Shown in pieces: positions 47,250 to 59,284 of a stretch of 64,000 bases of DNA (positions are counted from its first letter, which is position 1; every line of letters starts with the position of its first letter). The notes under the pieces were generated by a model. It made no database searches, was not told where the DNA came from, and saw only the letters and a list, made by a program, of their open reading frames with translations. Made by a program: the position numbers and the translations under genes. Origin of the DNA: Chloranthus sessilifolius (Eukaryota; Streptophyta; Magnoliopsida; Chloranthales; Chloranthaceae); assembly GCA_021018995.1 (NCBI GenBank), contig CM037585.1, forward strand, positions 127,128,831 through 127,192,830, in the 5' to 3' direction.

Positions 47250-47524
47250 GCTACAGCGGAAGTTTCTATTTCTGTTATCTTTTGTATGCATATTTTTTAG
47301 AGCTGATATATGTATCAAACCAACTGTAAATTTTGATTAATGAATACAACATATTTTTGTCAACTTTTTCCAGTAGTATAAATCTTTTGTACAATATGTG
47401 TATGCTACTTGTTAGGATTATACAAGGGTAACTTACTGAGCCACCTCACCTACGTGTGTGTGTGGGGGGGGGGGGTTACCCCAAACGAAGCACCCTTGGG
47501 TTATTTTCGATAACGAAAATTTCC

Positions 47525-47537
47525 AAGGTGGGGAGGA
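47525..47537 (+). promoter_or_regulatory. Polypurine tract of A
   Basis: AAGGTGGGGAGGA immediately before TGTAATATC. The 47250-47524 stretch is non-coding and contains a G run at 47463-47474. Confidence 0.8.
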
Positions 47538-50063
47538 TGTAATATCTTGAAAAATTGTGTTGAACAATGACCTCGGGATCCGTGCCCGATTGGTCACAGG
47601 TTTGACCAAGTGGAAGTCTACAAGTGACTCGAGAGTGATGAACGGATATGATGTGAATATGATGTAAGTGTGTGGAGTGTAATGTAAATCTGGAGTTGCA
47701 TACACCTATTTTGGGTGTATGTGCTTAACACCAAGACAAGGGGGATATAAGGGTTTAATAACCCTAAATTCATTATTTTGGGTTGTTAAAGAGAGTTAAG
47801 AGAGAGAGAGAAGTAAAGAGGGTTGTTGAACAAGAAGTAAATGCAAGCTAAGGGAAGGGGATTCGAGCAATAAACGCCGGATTCAATGCGAGGGATCCTT
47901 TGAAGCCAAAGCTGGAACCCTAGCCATTCCAACCTTGTGATCCAATCAAATTGAGATTTGATTGAGGTAAAATTTTGGTGAATTAAATGCATAGATCATA
48001 GAGGTTTAGTTGTAGTAAAAAATACTTAAAATCATAGGATAAAGGCTTAGAAAAAGAAAGAGAAATTGTTGAGAATGATTTGGAAGATCAGCCCGAGAGG
48101 GGGCTGAATCTGACCAAATCGATTAATCAAAATTGGAGTTCGATTAATCGATTTTGGTCTGGAAGTTGAAAAGTCAAGTAAGCCCGATTTCGATTAATCA
48201 AAATTATTTTCGATTAATCGATTTAGATTTCGATTAGTCGATTTGGAAATCGACTAATCGACTGGGTACCTCTAGTGGCAGGAGAAACAAGACCTGAGAA
48301 AATCGACTAATCGACTTGAGAAATCGATTAATCGATTTTGGATTTCGATTAATCGATTTCGAACTTCGACTACTCGATTTAAGAATCGACCATGCTATGC
48401 CAGGAAATTTGATTAAACGATTTGGGATCGATTAATTGATTTTGTGTGTCGATCAATCGATTTTGGGAATCGATTAATCGATTTGGGTTTCGATTAATCG
48501 ATTTTGGGAATCGATTAATCGATTTTGGCAGACTCAGTTGACTTTTGAATTTTTCTTTAAGATTAAGGGAGGGTCTAGGGCCTTCTTTGTTACATCTTTA
48601 GTGATGGATTGCATGTGTTATGTTGTACCATAGGTGATACGTGTGAGCATGAGCATAAGGAGTCGCGTGGGACCTTGATGCTTGGAATTTTAAAGACTTG
48701 AGGTAGGGAACACCTTGAACATGTACTTTAATTTCAAGAGCATATATGTAGAGATATAATTATTAGATTTGAAGTTGTTTTAACTATAAAAAGCTTTGTG
48801 AAAATGAGTGCGTGTGTGACACCAAGAATGTGATAAAGGCATCGGTATGATGCAAGAAATTAAGAACAGTAGTCTAATGAGATTGAGACATCCCCAGGGG
48901 ATGAAAAAGTAATAAAGGCATAGATGTGATCCGGGTATGTATACATCCCAGGGATGTATATGTATATACAATTGAATAATTACTGTTGAGGCCTAACTGA
49001 TGTAAGATAGCACACTTACACGGTGAACAACTATATGCAAAGCACATGATATTTTTATTATTTGAGTTTTGATAGGATACCCCACCGACGTGACGGGATA
49101 CCCACGACTAACGCGGCAGGATATCCGTGACCAGTATGGCGGCCAATCCGTATACCAGTGCGGAGGTTTATCCGTAACAGTAAGCACATCCCAGGGATGT
49201 TGAGATGAGTTTTAACCCCGCCGCCTAGTGAGAAAGGGGCTTGGGTCGTATTCCCAGAGAATACATTTTTACAACTGTCTAATTAGATGACGATGAAGGG
49301 TATCTCATCGGGGTTCGATGCTATATTGCTCGGGGATTACTTAAGTTGAAATTTTAAGTTTTGCTTTAGGCCTGTTCAGTGTCATTCATGATAAATCAAC
49401 AGTAAAGTAAGACCTGCTAACTACCAGTAAACTTGAATACAATTCATCAAATTTAAACTGTTTTTCTAGCAAAAGCATAGACACACCATGCTTAGAGTAT
49501 CATGGAATATATGTGAGTTTTAACTTATATATTCATTGTGTTGTTCCCTATTGAGCTAGGACGTAGCTCACCCTTTGCACTATACGTCGCAGGTCCATTG
49601 ATAGCAGCAGTTGAGGCTTCGGGAGACGTAGATCCGGGTGATTTGGATTACGTGCCTGGAGACGAGTTGGAGCCTCCACCTGAGGACTTCTTCTAAGAGA
49701 CTCTCCTGTGTACTTTGACAGAGAGTAGTTTTTGAGAGCTAGTTGTATGGCTTTGTATGTCAAGCCTTTATTTTTTATAAACATGTAATTAAATTGAATT
49801 ATTCTTTTGGCGAACCATCTGGGGTGATCTGTTTATCACCGATGGTTCGGGTCGGTTCTCTGTTCATACAGTGGCATGAAAGTAGAATTGTCTTTTATAT
49901 ATGCCAGTTGGGCATATTAATTATTTCTGTTTTATGAAATTATTTGTTTTAATTTATTTAATTGTGCTTGTTATACCAATGTTCCGTGCATAGTTTTGGG
50001 GCACGGTCTGGAGGATCGTGCTGATGGCATGGGTTTCGGGGTATCGAAATTCAGGTTGTCACA
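47538..50063 (+). repeat. Element A 3' LTR
   Basis: 2,526 bp. Palindrome array at 48115-48535, short open exon at 49593-49696, stem-loop at 49812-49848; ends GTTGTCACA. Candidate splice donor GAG|GTAAAA after 47966. Confidence 0.94.
48115..48535. repeat. TCGATTAATCGA palindrome array, A 3' LTR
   Basis: A dozen or more copies and variants. It lacks a unit present in the 5' LTR near 22630-22670. Confidence 0.9.
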
Positions 50064-50068
50064 GTTTC

Positions 50069-51326
50069 CTTGAGTATTTTCTACCAAAAATCACTTTCCT
50101 AAGCATTTCAGAGCTTCAGTTTCTTTGGGTTGCTTGTTTTTCGAGTATTTTCTGCTGAAAGTGATGGATGATTTTCAAAGGAATTTGCTCAGGAAAGCTC
50201 AGTTCTGAGCTGAGCTACAATTTGTATAGGATTGGTATCAGGTACCACACCCATGCACTAAGGCAGTGGACGGATCTAATTCCTTTGGCGCCTATATATT
50301 TTTGTGTAATTTACAATAAAAATAAGGACCTTATATGAAGTTCAGTTATGGTTGTATATAAGATGATTTCCACCTTACACATGATGAAGAGAAGTTTGGT
50401 TGAATCGATTTGAAAATTTCAATTTTGACAACTTATAATTTTTGTTCATAATATTATTTTCGGTTTTAATACACTCATCCGATGGTCAATCAAATGTTGG
50501 TGGATTTTGTTACTTTGACTTTGTTTTGATTGAATTTGGTAGACTAACTCCAATTTAAAACTATGGCATCAGCTGAATGTGATGTACCCCAATTTTGTCA
50601 GCCTTGTGTTATATATTGTAGTCCTATGAATGACCCATTTGTCTCTACTATGCACACTAACCAAGTTTGGATTCAACAACTATTTAGCAAGGGTCAAGGC
50701 GGTTTAATTTGGATAAATTTGGGAAAGATTTGGAAAAAAATCAGAAAAATTATAGCAATTATAAAGCATAAATATTAAAAAATTAAAAAAGATATAACCT
50801 ATTCAAAATTTAAAATGATGTTTTTAAGCAAGAAAATATGTGTATTATATAATCCAAATGCATCTCAAATCTATAATCATAAAAAAAAAGAACAATACAT
50901 AGGATGTTTAAAGCAAGTGTGAAAAATCATACAAATTTAAAAAAATTGAAAAGATTCAAGGAAGACCCATGATTCCAAGATCTTTTTATAAATGATTGGA
51001 ATTGTAAAGACCCATGATTCTCATGATCCCATGATCCCTCAAATTATTTATTTATTTATTTATACATGTTAAACTGAAATCGAACTGATAACTATCATTT
51101 TCTAGTTTCTCAAATCGAAATCGAACCGACAAAAATCGGTTTTCAAGTAAGTCCCCATCGGTGTATACGTTTAAAACAACATTTCTAGAATCTGTTCGAC
51201 CAAAGTGTTAAACACATTACCGATTTAAAGTAAATAAATTTTAACAATCATCGGATCAATATAACCGCATTGATGATGGTCATAAATATGTGCGGCTGAT
51301 AGTGTGGAAGAACACAATACACTTTC
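50069..51326. repeat. Outer inverted repeat, right arm (outer part)
   Basis: Continues from 21827 after element A. 50069-50260 is the inverse of about 6590-6755 and 50260-51065 is the inverse of 1-800, without the copia element. 51066-51326 continues past the left edge of the window's arm and resembles 21365-21620. Interrupted by element D at 51327 and resumes near 63446. No genes. Confidence 0.85.
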
Positions 51327-52074
51327 TGTAACGACCCCGAAAATTAGAACACGTGCCTGACTGCTTTGATCCGCGTGCCCGGCGCGGAAACCGAGGTTAA
51401 TTTAAAAACTTTAAGGTTATATTAATTTAAATAATGTGGCACCGTGATGAGATGAGATCACGTGTGAAATTTCGTTTAGATCTGAGACGCGTAGAGGGTA
51501 GATGGAACACGTTGCGCAGAAGCAACTGTGTTCATACTTCACACCGGAATAGACACCAAGGGCAAAATAGAAATTTTGCTCGAGAGAAGTAGCTTATAGA
51601 GGAAGGATGGGGAGACAAGGGAAGAGAGACTTCATTCCCTCTTCTCCTTCATCACCTTGCCCTGTGTGCTCCATAGATTGGAGATTGATGCTAAGAAGTG
51701 TGAAAGAAATCATTGAGAGAGAGAAGAAGAAGGGTTAGCAAGAGAGAAGAGGAGAGATTCTAAGCTAGAGGAGCTAGACCTAAGGGTTTGAGTTACCTAG
51801 GGTTTGAGATTGTTGTGAGAGACCACGATGCATTGAACCAGAGCCGAGGAATTTCTCGCCGAATCCAGGCCGAAGAGAGATCTAGGTTTTGGAAACCCTC
51901 TTTTCGGGTCATTCGAACCCCAAGAGACCCACGTACAAGGTGAGTTGTGTGTGTTAAATAAGGTTAAATGAGTAGTTTAAAGGGTAGGTTTATGATGTAT
52001 TAATGGTGATTGCACAACCATTAATGGAGAGAGAGCAAAAATGGAAGGAAAGGTGAACTCCATTAATGACAGCT

Positions 52075-52510
52075 TTTGTCATTGGTGATCGATCACCAAG
52101 GTGGTGATCGATCTGATGAGTTAGTGATCGATCACCAAGGGTGTGATCGATCAATCATATAAGTTTATAGGAACAGAGAGTTGAAGTTGAGGCCGAGGGT
52201 GGTGATCGATCACCAAGGTGGTGATCGATCTACAATGAATCGGTGATCGATCACCAAGGTGGTGATCGATCTACAAAATGTTAGTGATCGATCACCAAGG
52301 TGGTGATCGATCAATTTGTATAAAATTTATGTGACGAGAGGGGAGTTTTGAAGCTTCGTGGTGATCGATCACGGTGGTGATCGATCTACAAGCTGATGAT
52401 CGATCTACAAAATTTGGTGATCGATCTACAAAAGTGATCGATCTACAAAGGTGGTGATCGATCTACAAAAGGATGATCGATCTCGATGGGTGGTGATCGA
52501 TCACTCACCC
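52075..52510. repeat. TGATCGATCA palindrome array, D 5' LTR
   Basis: About fifteen copies of GTGATCGATC followed by ACCAAG or TACAA. Adjacent units often form larger inverted pairs with 11-bp arms (GATCGATCACC and its complement) around AAGGT. Confidence 0.9.
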
Positions 52511-53342
52511 TCTTTTACTGTCTTGAATTCATGAAGTAGACACCGGATATTGTCTTGGGTAGTTCTCTGACATTCCTAACACTTAATGTCTTTGTGCATA
52601 TGGTATAGGATAAACCCGACACGTCGAAAAAGCTTTGGATTTGCTTAGAAGATAAACTGATCGAGGTAGGGAAAACTCAATTTAAGTGCATCTAGATTTA
52701 ATTGCATGATATCTTAACATTGTATTATATCTACGATTTTCGAAAGCATGCATATGCATTAAACTCGATTCCGTATTCGATATCTTTTACATTCTTTGCA
52801 TATGCTCGATAATGCTTTCGATAATCACGATATTACGCTTTCGATAATCGATTCATGAGGTAATAAGTATGTATTTGATTTGAGGTTTAACATTCGACGA
52901 TCCCCACCGACTCGGCGGTATATCCGCTTTCTTGCACAATGTGCGCTTGTTTGAAAATCCTAATATATGCACTCCATGTGTGGGCATTATTGCATTCTCA
53001 AAATTGTTCATTGAACGACGATTGGTTGGGGTTTCTATCAAGACAATCGCTACCACGTGATATATATACACGGGAGTTACTTAAGTTAGAGATATGTATG
53101 ATTTAAGTCATTTAAATCTAATAAGCACAGCATCTTGCTAATTCCGGAGTTCAGTTTACTTTTGCCAGTTATGCATTCTGATTTCCTGCATGTTTGAGCA
53201 TCAATCTATATCTGTTCAGTTTCGTTTCACTTGTCGATCTAAGATATGTTCTGCAATCATGTTTAATAATTTAGATGTAAATTAATTGAAATTCTTCTAC
53301 TGAGCTAGGATGTAGCTCACCCTGCTTTCTGAAATCTTTTAG

Positions 53343-53452
53343 GTTACGAGGTGCAGCGTTCGATCGAGAGCGATCCGGATTATCAGCCGGATCCCGAGGC
53401 CGAGGCAGAGGACGAGGAGACGGACGTTCAGGCGGACGAGTTCTATCCTTAG
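53343..53452 (+). other. Conserved short open exon in LTR (D)
   Basis: After AAATCTTTTAG|, two leading bases and then an acidic open frame (DPDYQPDPEAEAEDEE) ending DEFYP-stop. Same phase and position as in A, B and C; the sequence differs but the acidic/aromatic C-terminus is kept. The 3' LTR copy near 62942 is disrupted. Confidence 0.5.
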
Positions 53453-53854
53453 CCTGGGTATTGATACCCGATATTTTGTACTTTTGATCTTTTGGATTTA
53501 CTGTGTGCCTGGTGGCCACCTTTGTATAAACATATGTAGTTCTACCTTTATTTATTTCATGTTAGTCCACATTCCATTTCGGAACCACTATCGGGAACCA
53601 TTGTTTGGGTGATGTACGTCCATCACCGATGGTTCTTCCTGGTTCCTTTTTGGGAATGTGTATGTTCTTCCTTACATTTAAATATTGTTGACGTGTATTT
53701 AGTATAGAAATTGGTTGACCCCGACTACAGCTGCTCGGATGTGTCCACCTAGCTTCCGCTATACGCGCGGATACGTGTGATCGATCCGGGATCATCCAGA
53801 GTATGATCCTAACGGAGTTTACGGAAAGCGGAAATCCGGCCGCATGTACTGATT

Positions 53855-53866
53855 TGGTATCGAGCC
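53855..53866 (+). promoter_or_regulatory. Primer-binding site of D, degenerate
   Basis: TGGTATCGAGCC, about ten bases after the probable LTR end. It matches the tRNA-Met complement over TGGTATC and less well after. Confidence 0.65.
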
Positions 53867-53950
53867 TAGGAGGTTGAACGGGTTTAGAGAGGATTGTTTT
53901 CACAATCTATGTACTGATCAATGTTGTTGTTTTTCCAATGACAGACCAGT

Positions 53951-55175
53951 ATGGGCCCTAAGTTCAGAGGAGGGCATAGTGGAGGTAGAGCAGGACAGAG
54001 AGAGATTCCCCTGAGGGATGTGCCAGAGGTCACGTCTGGGCTTAGAGTTTCTCTCGCAACCAAATGTGGTTCTTGGGACCAAGAGGAGGAAGAAGAAGAA
54101 ATGAGGAGAGGATGGAGCGGTGTTGGAAGCATTAGCTACCAACGTCGCTCAACAAGCAAGCGTTGGCTCAGCAGTGACTAGACCACCCCATCAGCCTAGT
54201 GGGTTTGCGGAGTTTAGGAGAATGAGACCTCCTAACTTCTCGGGTCAAACGGATCCCATTGAAGCGGAAGGATGGATTGAAGAGATGGAAAAGCTCTTGA
54301 GGTGCTACAATGTAGTGATGAGGAGAAAGTGCGTTGGGCCACTTTCAAACTTGATGGTGACGCGGACCATGGTGGAAGTCGGTGTCACAAAATCGACAAG
54401 AGAATTCCCTCACACTCCTTGGACATGGGAGGAGTTCACGAGGTGTTTACCACAAATACTTCCGAAAATTGTGAGGCATCAGTGGGAAGTAAAGTTTATA
54501 GAATTGAGACAAGGCGCCATGTCGGTGAGAGACTATGGAGCAGAATTTGACAGGGTGGCTAGGTTTGCTCCTCAGCATGTAGCCACAGAATTGATGAGGG
54601 CTAGAAAGTTTCAACTTGGCCTTAGACAGAATCTACAAAAGGACGTCGCCATGTGGGAAATGGAGACGTATGAGGGAGTCATGGCCAAGGCTCTCATAAT
54701 GAGGAGAACCAAAACAATTTTCTTGGAGGGACAAGCGGGAGAGAGACCATTTCAAGGGCAATCTCGGGACACGGAACAAAACAAGAGGGCTAGGTTTGCT
54801 AGACCTCCGAGATACCCTACACACTCTCGACCGCGATATCTTGGTCCTAGTTCCTACCAGAGGGCGGCAGACTACTTCTTCTAGATCATTCGGACACCGA
54901 TCTTCCGGTAGCGGGGCCTCGGGGACCTTCAAGGATCTCATCCTTTACTCCGCGTGGTTTGTGCAAAGTGGGAAACAACACAAGGCGGAGGATTGTAGGA
55001 GAGATAAGGGCATGTTTGTGTGTGGCAAGATGCGCCACTTGGTTAGGGGTTGCCCTGGGGAGAGTAAGGTGCGGGCTGGATCGGTATCAGCACAGAGATC
55101 ATCTCGTCCAATCGCCCACGGTCGTGCTTATGCCGTCACCGCGACCGATGCTCGACATCGAGCGATGTCATCAAG
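53951..55175 (+). pseudogene. gag: Element D gag, broken
   Basis: ATG at 53951 (MGPKFRGGHSGGRAG). The gag domain appears in the frame 54120-54884 (FAEFRRMRPPNFSGQTDP, EAEGWIEEMEKL, WTWEEF, VRDYGAEFDRVARFAP), with one segment (DEEKVRWATFKLDGDA) in another frame at 54302. Zinc-knuckle remnants lie near 54960-55060. At least three frameshifts. Confidence 0.85.
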
Positions 55176-55325
55176 GTATGATTTGAGATTCAATGAATGT
55201 GGTTTAGTGATATAACGAATTAAGAATTTTGAAAAATATAGAAATTGTTGAGTAATTATGATGTAAATAGTATATGTATGCATGCATAGTTAAGACGTTG
55301 AGATAACATTGAAATTGGCGTATAG
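55176..55325 (+). other. Intron between gag and protease in D
   Basis: Donor CAAG|GTATGA, acceptor CGTATAG|GT, 150 bp. Position conserved with A and B; a one-base loss before the donor disturbs the phase in this copy. Confidence 0.68.
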
Positions 55326-58300
55326 GTGAACTGAAATTGTATAGGAGTTGCGACATTTGCTTTCACAGAGCACGAGCCTTGATAGATCCAGGCTCTACGC
55401 ACTCTTTCATCCGACCTCAATTTACTAAGAAATTGGGTGCCACTCCAGAACAGTTAGACTTTATTTTGACGGTGTCAGTTCCCACGGGTAATACTGTGAA
55501 CGCGCTCACCGTGTGCAAGTCAGTGATAGTGGCAGTGGAAGAACACGAAACACAGGCAGATTTGATTCTGTTGGATATGAAAGGATTTGATGTCATTATG
55601 GGAATGGACTGGCTATCCGCATACCGCGCAAGTGTGGATTGCCTTCGGAAGATAGTGGTTTTTCGTCCACCTAAGCGACGGTCATTTAGATTCCTTGGAG
55701 AGAAATCTAAGGTGGCTCCGTTGATATCCGCGATTCAGGCGGAAAAGATGATGAAGAATGGATGCAGCGGATATGTGGCTTTTCTACAAGAACAACGGGA
55801 AGAAACAAATGTGCTATCCGATATTCACGTCGTGTGTGAGTATTCCGATGTATTTCCGGAAGAATTGCCTGGATTACCACCAGTTAGAGAGGTGGAGTTT
55901 GCAATTAATTTAGCTCCAGGCACAGAACCAGTATCTAAGGCTCCGTATCGGATGGCTCCAACAGAATTGCAAGAGTTGAAAGAGCAACTTCAGGAACTGC
56001 TTGACAAAGGATTTATCCGGCCAAGTGTGTCTCCTTGGGGAGCACCGGTGTTGTTTGTCAGAAAGAAAGACGGTTCAATGCGCTTATGCATTGATTATCG
56101 GCAGTTGAATAAGCTGACGATTAAGAATCGGGATCGATGATCTATTTGATCAATTGCAAGGAGCGAGGTTCTTTACGAAGATTGACTTGAGATCAGGTTA
56201 CCATCAATTACGGGTCAAGGCTGAAGATGTGGAGAAGACGGCGTTCAGAACTAGATATGGGCACTATGAGTTCTTAGTTATGCCATTTGGATTGTGACGC
56301 ACCGCATCATTTATGGACCTGATGAACCGTATATTTAAACCACACTTGGACAAGTCGGTGGTTGTTTTCGTAGACGACATTCTTGTCTATTCCAAGACAA
56401 AGGAGGAGCACGAAGAACATCTACATGTGGTTTTGCGGACCCTTAGAGAACACAAATTGTACGCAAAGCTCGGAAAGTGTGAGTTTTGGTTGAACCAAGT
56501 GAGTTTCTTAGGCCATATCGTCTCCGCAAAAGGTATAACGGTAGATCCAACAAAGATCGAGGCAGTTGTGAATTGGGAACAGCCTAAGACAGTGACAGAA
56601 GTTCGTAGTTTTCTTGGTTTGGCAGGGTACTACAGGCGGTTTGTAGAAGGATTCTCTAAGCTATCGAGTCCACTCACTCAGCTCACAAAGAAAAACGCTA
56701 AGTTTGATTGGACGGAACAATGCGAGAAGAGTTTCCAGGAATTAAAGAGGCGTCTAACTACAGCCCCAGTGCTAGCTATACCTTCTGGCAGAGGAGGCTT
56801 TGCTATCTATAGTGACGCATCATATAGTGGGTTAGGTTGTGTCCTCAATCAGCATAAAAAGGTTATCGCATATGGCTCTAGACAACTGAAGGAACATGAG
56901 AAGAACTACCCGACTCATGACTTGGAGTTAGCAGCGGTGATCTTTGCTCTAAAAATTTGGAGGCACTACTTATACGGTGAGACATTTGACATCTACACCG
57001 ACCACAAAAGCCTAAAGTACTTGTTTACACAAAAGGACTTGAACATGCGACAGCGCAGGTGGATGGAGTTCTTAAAGGACTACGATTGTTCCATCCAGGA
57101 ACACCCTGGAAAAGCCAATGGGGTGGCGGATGCTTTGAGCGAAGTCTTGACTCAATTGGCACATTTGATCACAGTGCAAAGGTGGCATTCTTGGAAGACT
57201 GGCCTTATGTGATACGTTGATTGATGTTAAGGGTTCGAGTTCTTTGATGGCCACCATTGTGATACGGCCCACATTGTTTGATAACATACGTAAGCTCCAA
57301 ATGGTCGATGACGAGCTTATGACGATTAGAAGAGATGTGATCAATGGGATAAGGCCTGATTTTTCTATTAAGGATGATGGCACCTTGCTATTTCGAGATC
57401 GGACATGCATACCAGATACAAAAGATCTAAAGGACACAATTTTGGAAGAAGCGCATAAATCTACGTATGCTATACATCCGGGTAGCACCAAGATGTACCA
57501 AGATCTCAAACGAAGTTTTTGGTGGAGAGGATTAAAGAAGGACGTGGCGGAGTATGTTTCTCGGTGTTTGGTCTGCCAGCAAGTGAAAGTAGATCATCGG
57601 AATCCAGCAGGTTTGTTACAACCCTTGCCAGTACCAGAGTGGAAATGGGAAGCCATCTCTATGGACTTTATTTTAGGATTACCAAGTACACTGAGAAAGA
57701 ACAATGCAATATGGGTTATTATTGATCGTTTGACGAAATCCGCACACTTTCTACCATATCGGACTACAATCACAGCCAATAAACTAGCCGAGTTATATTT
57801 GAAAGAAATAGTTCGATTACATGGAATACCTGTCAGTATTGTGTGTGATAGAGATCCTCTGTATACGTCGCAGTTTTGGCGACGGTTCCAAGAAGGCATG
57901 GGTACAAAATTGGAGTTCAGCTCAGCGTTTCATCCTCAGACAGATGGGCAAACTGAGAGAGTGAACCAGATAATAGAGGATATGTTGCGAGCATGTATGT
58001 TAGACTTTCATGGCTCATGGGATCGACTTACCTTACCGATCGAAGTTCGCGTACAATAACATGCTATCGATCGAGCATTGGGATGGCACCTTATGAAGCC
58101 TTATATGGACGTCGATGCAAATCTCCATTGAATCGGGAAGAAATCGGTGAGAAGCTTGTCTTGGGACCGTAAATGGTAGATAGTACCACTAAAAACAAGA
58201 AGAAATGTCGTGAAAGGTTGAAGATGGCCCAAAGTCGCCAAAAGAGCTATGCCGATCTTCACCGAACACAAGTGGAATTTCGGTATAATCAATTACATTA

Positions 58301-58760
58301 ATGATATGACCATGATTAAAATTAAACTTGAAAGAATTGACCCTTGGTTTCGTGTTGGAGACAAGGTGTTTGTGAAAATTTCGCCAATCAAAGGCGTCAT
58401 GCGTTTTGGGAAGCGCGGAAGCTAAGTCCTCGGTACTTTGGACCATTTGAAGTACTTGGACGGGCGAAGTAGCATATCGGATCGCCACCATCATGAGCTA
58501 GCAAGCATGCATAACGATTCCACGTATCCATGCCGCCATTACGACGCGATCCGACTCACGCCTTGGATTTCCAACCGATAGAGCTTCAGGAGGATATGAC
58601 GACGATTGAGGAACCGATCGCTATTTTGGATCGACATCAAGTCCTACGGACCAAATTAATTCCAGTACTAGTGAAGTGGAGGAATCATTCGACGCCGGTT
58701 ACTTGGGAGAGAACAACGAAATCCGTGAGAAGATGTCCGCATCTGCTCACGATGAAAAAG
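55326..58760 (+). pseudogene. pol: Element D pol: PR, RT, RNase H, IN, chromodomain; broken
   Basis: Protease [11 protein letters not shown] near 55375; RT to 56140 with [16 protein letters not shown], then a deletion of a few codons near 56130, a TGA near 56296, and RT/RNase H again at 56313-57212 ([34 protein letters not shown]). RNase H loses frame at about 57200. Integrase at 57217-58059 keeps HHCC (CLVCQQ) and DDE ([34 protein letters not shown]). After 58059 the reading is scrambled by many indels, with chromodomain traces (LVKWRNH, TWER) near 58665-58715. The interval 58760-58930 is non-coding. Confidence 0.9.
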
Positions 58761-58929
58761 GTAAGTCTCAAGATTTCATCCTGGAATTCGTTGCCATAAT
58801 TATAAATTGGTGTGAGCATATGCTTGACGAATTTATCTTTTGGAATACTCTATGTGGCATGTATGAATTAGTAGTTTTAAAATCCGGACCATCAAATTAA
58901 GGAGATTGACGGATGAAATGCAATTATTC

Positions 58930-59075
58930 GCACGTGATCGATCTACACCAATTGGTGATCGATCTACAAGGACCGTGATCGATCTACACCTTGGTGATCG
59001 ATCAATGAATCGAGTTGAACTTAAAGATTTTCGGTGATCGATCACCAAGAGGCCGTGATCGATCACCAATGGGAC
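58930..59075. repeat. TGATCGATCA array upstream of aORF in D
   Basis: Six copies of GTGATCGATC(A/T) within about 145 bp, followed directly by the TATA box. Same word as in D's LTRs and different from A and B. Confidence 0.9.
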
Positions 59076-59082
59076 GTTGGGT

Positions 59083-59090
59083 TATAAAAG
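59083..59090 (+). promoter_or_regulatory. Internal TATA box for the D aORF
   Basis: TATAAAAG, about 200 bp before the aORF ATG, right after the palindrome array. Confidence 0.72.
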
Positions 59091-59284
59091 AGGGGGGAAC
59101 CCGAGGGGTCATTTGCAACATTCTAACCGCAAGAGACCAAAGGGGTTTTCGATTTTCGGCCTTCCTCAACCATTTTCGTTCGTTCTCCGGCGCGATTTGA
59201 GTGTGCGTCGCCACATTCACCGGTAAATCTTCCGTTTCCTTAACTTTCGATTCCTTTTTCTTGCATTTCGCCCAAATCTAGACC

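Larger units (their letters stand above)
21828..50063 (+). mobile_element. Ty3/gypsy chromovirus A (Tekay/Del-like), interrupted by B
   Basis: Ends TGTAATATCC and GTTGTCACA, with TSD CTTTC (21823-21827) and GTTTC (50064-50068, one mismatch). The empty site is readable in the left arm near 6755. Own length is about 12.8 kb without the 15.4-kb element B in its 5' LTR. RT before integrase and a C-terminal chromodomain place it among chromoviruses. Gag and pol are decayed, but the extra 3' ORF is open. Confidence 0.94.
51327..53844 (+). repeat. Element D 5' LTR
   Basis: About 2.5 kb. Candidate donor CAAG|GTGAGT after 51939, palindrome array at 52075-52510, acceptor CTTTTAG| at 53342, open exon 53343-53452, stem-loop 53595-53635. 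The block CGGGAGTTACTTAAGTT near 53070 is shared with A and B. Confidence 0.88.

Noticed and set aside
47463-47474. Run of about twelve G as a regulatory feature
   Set aside because: Sits in the 3' untranslated stretch of A only; the B counterpart lacks it, so it is probably slippage.
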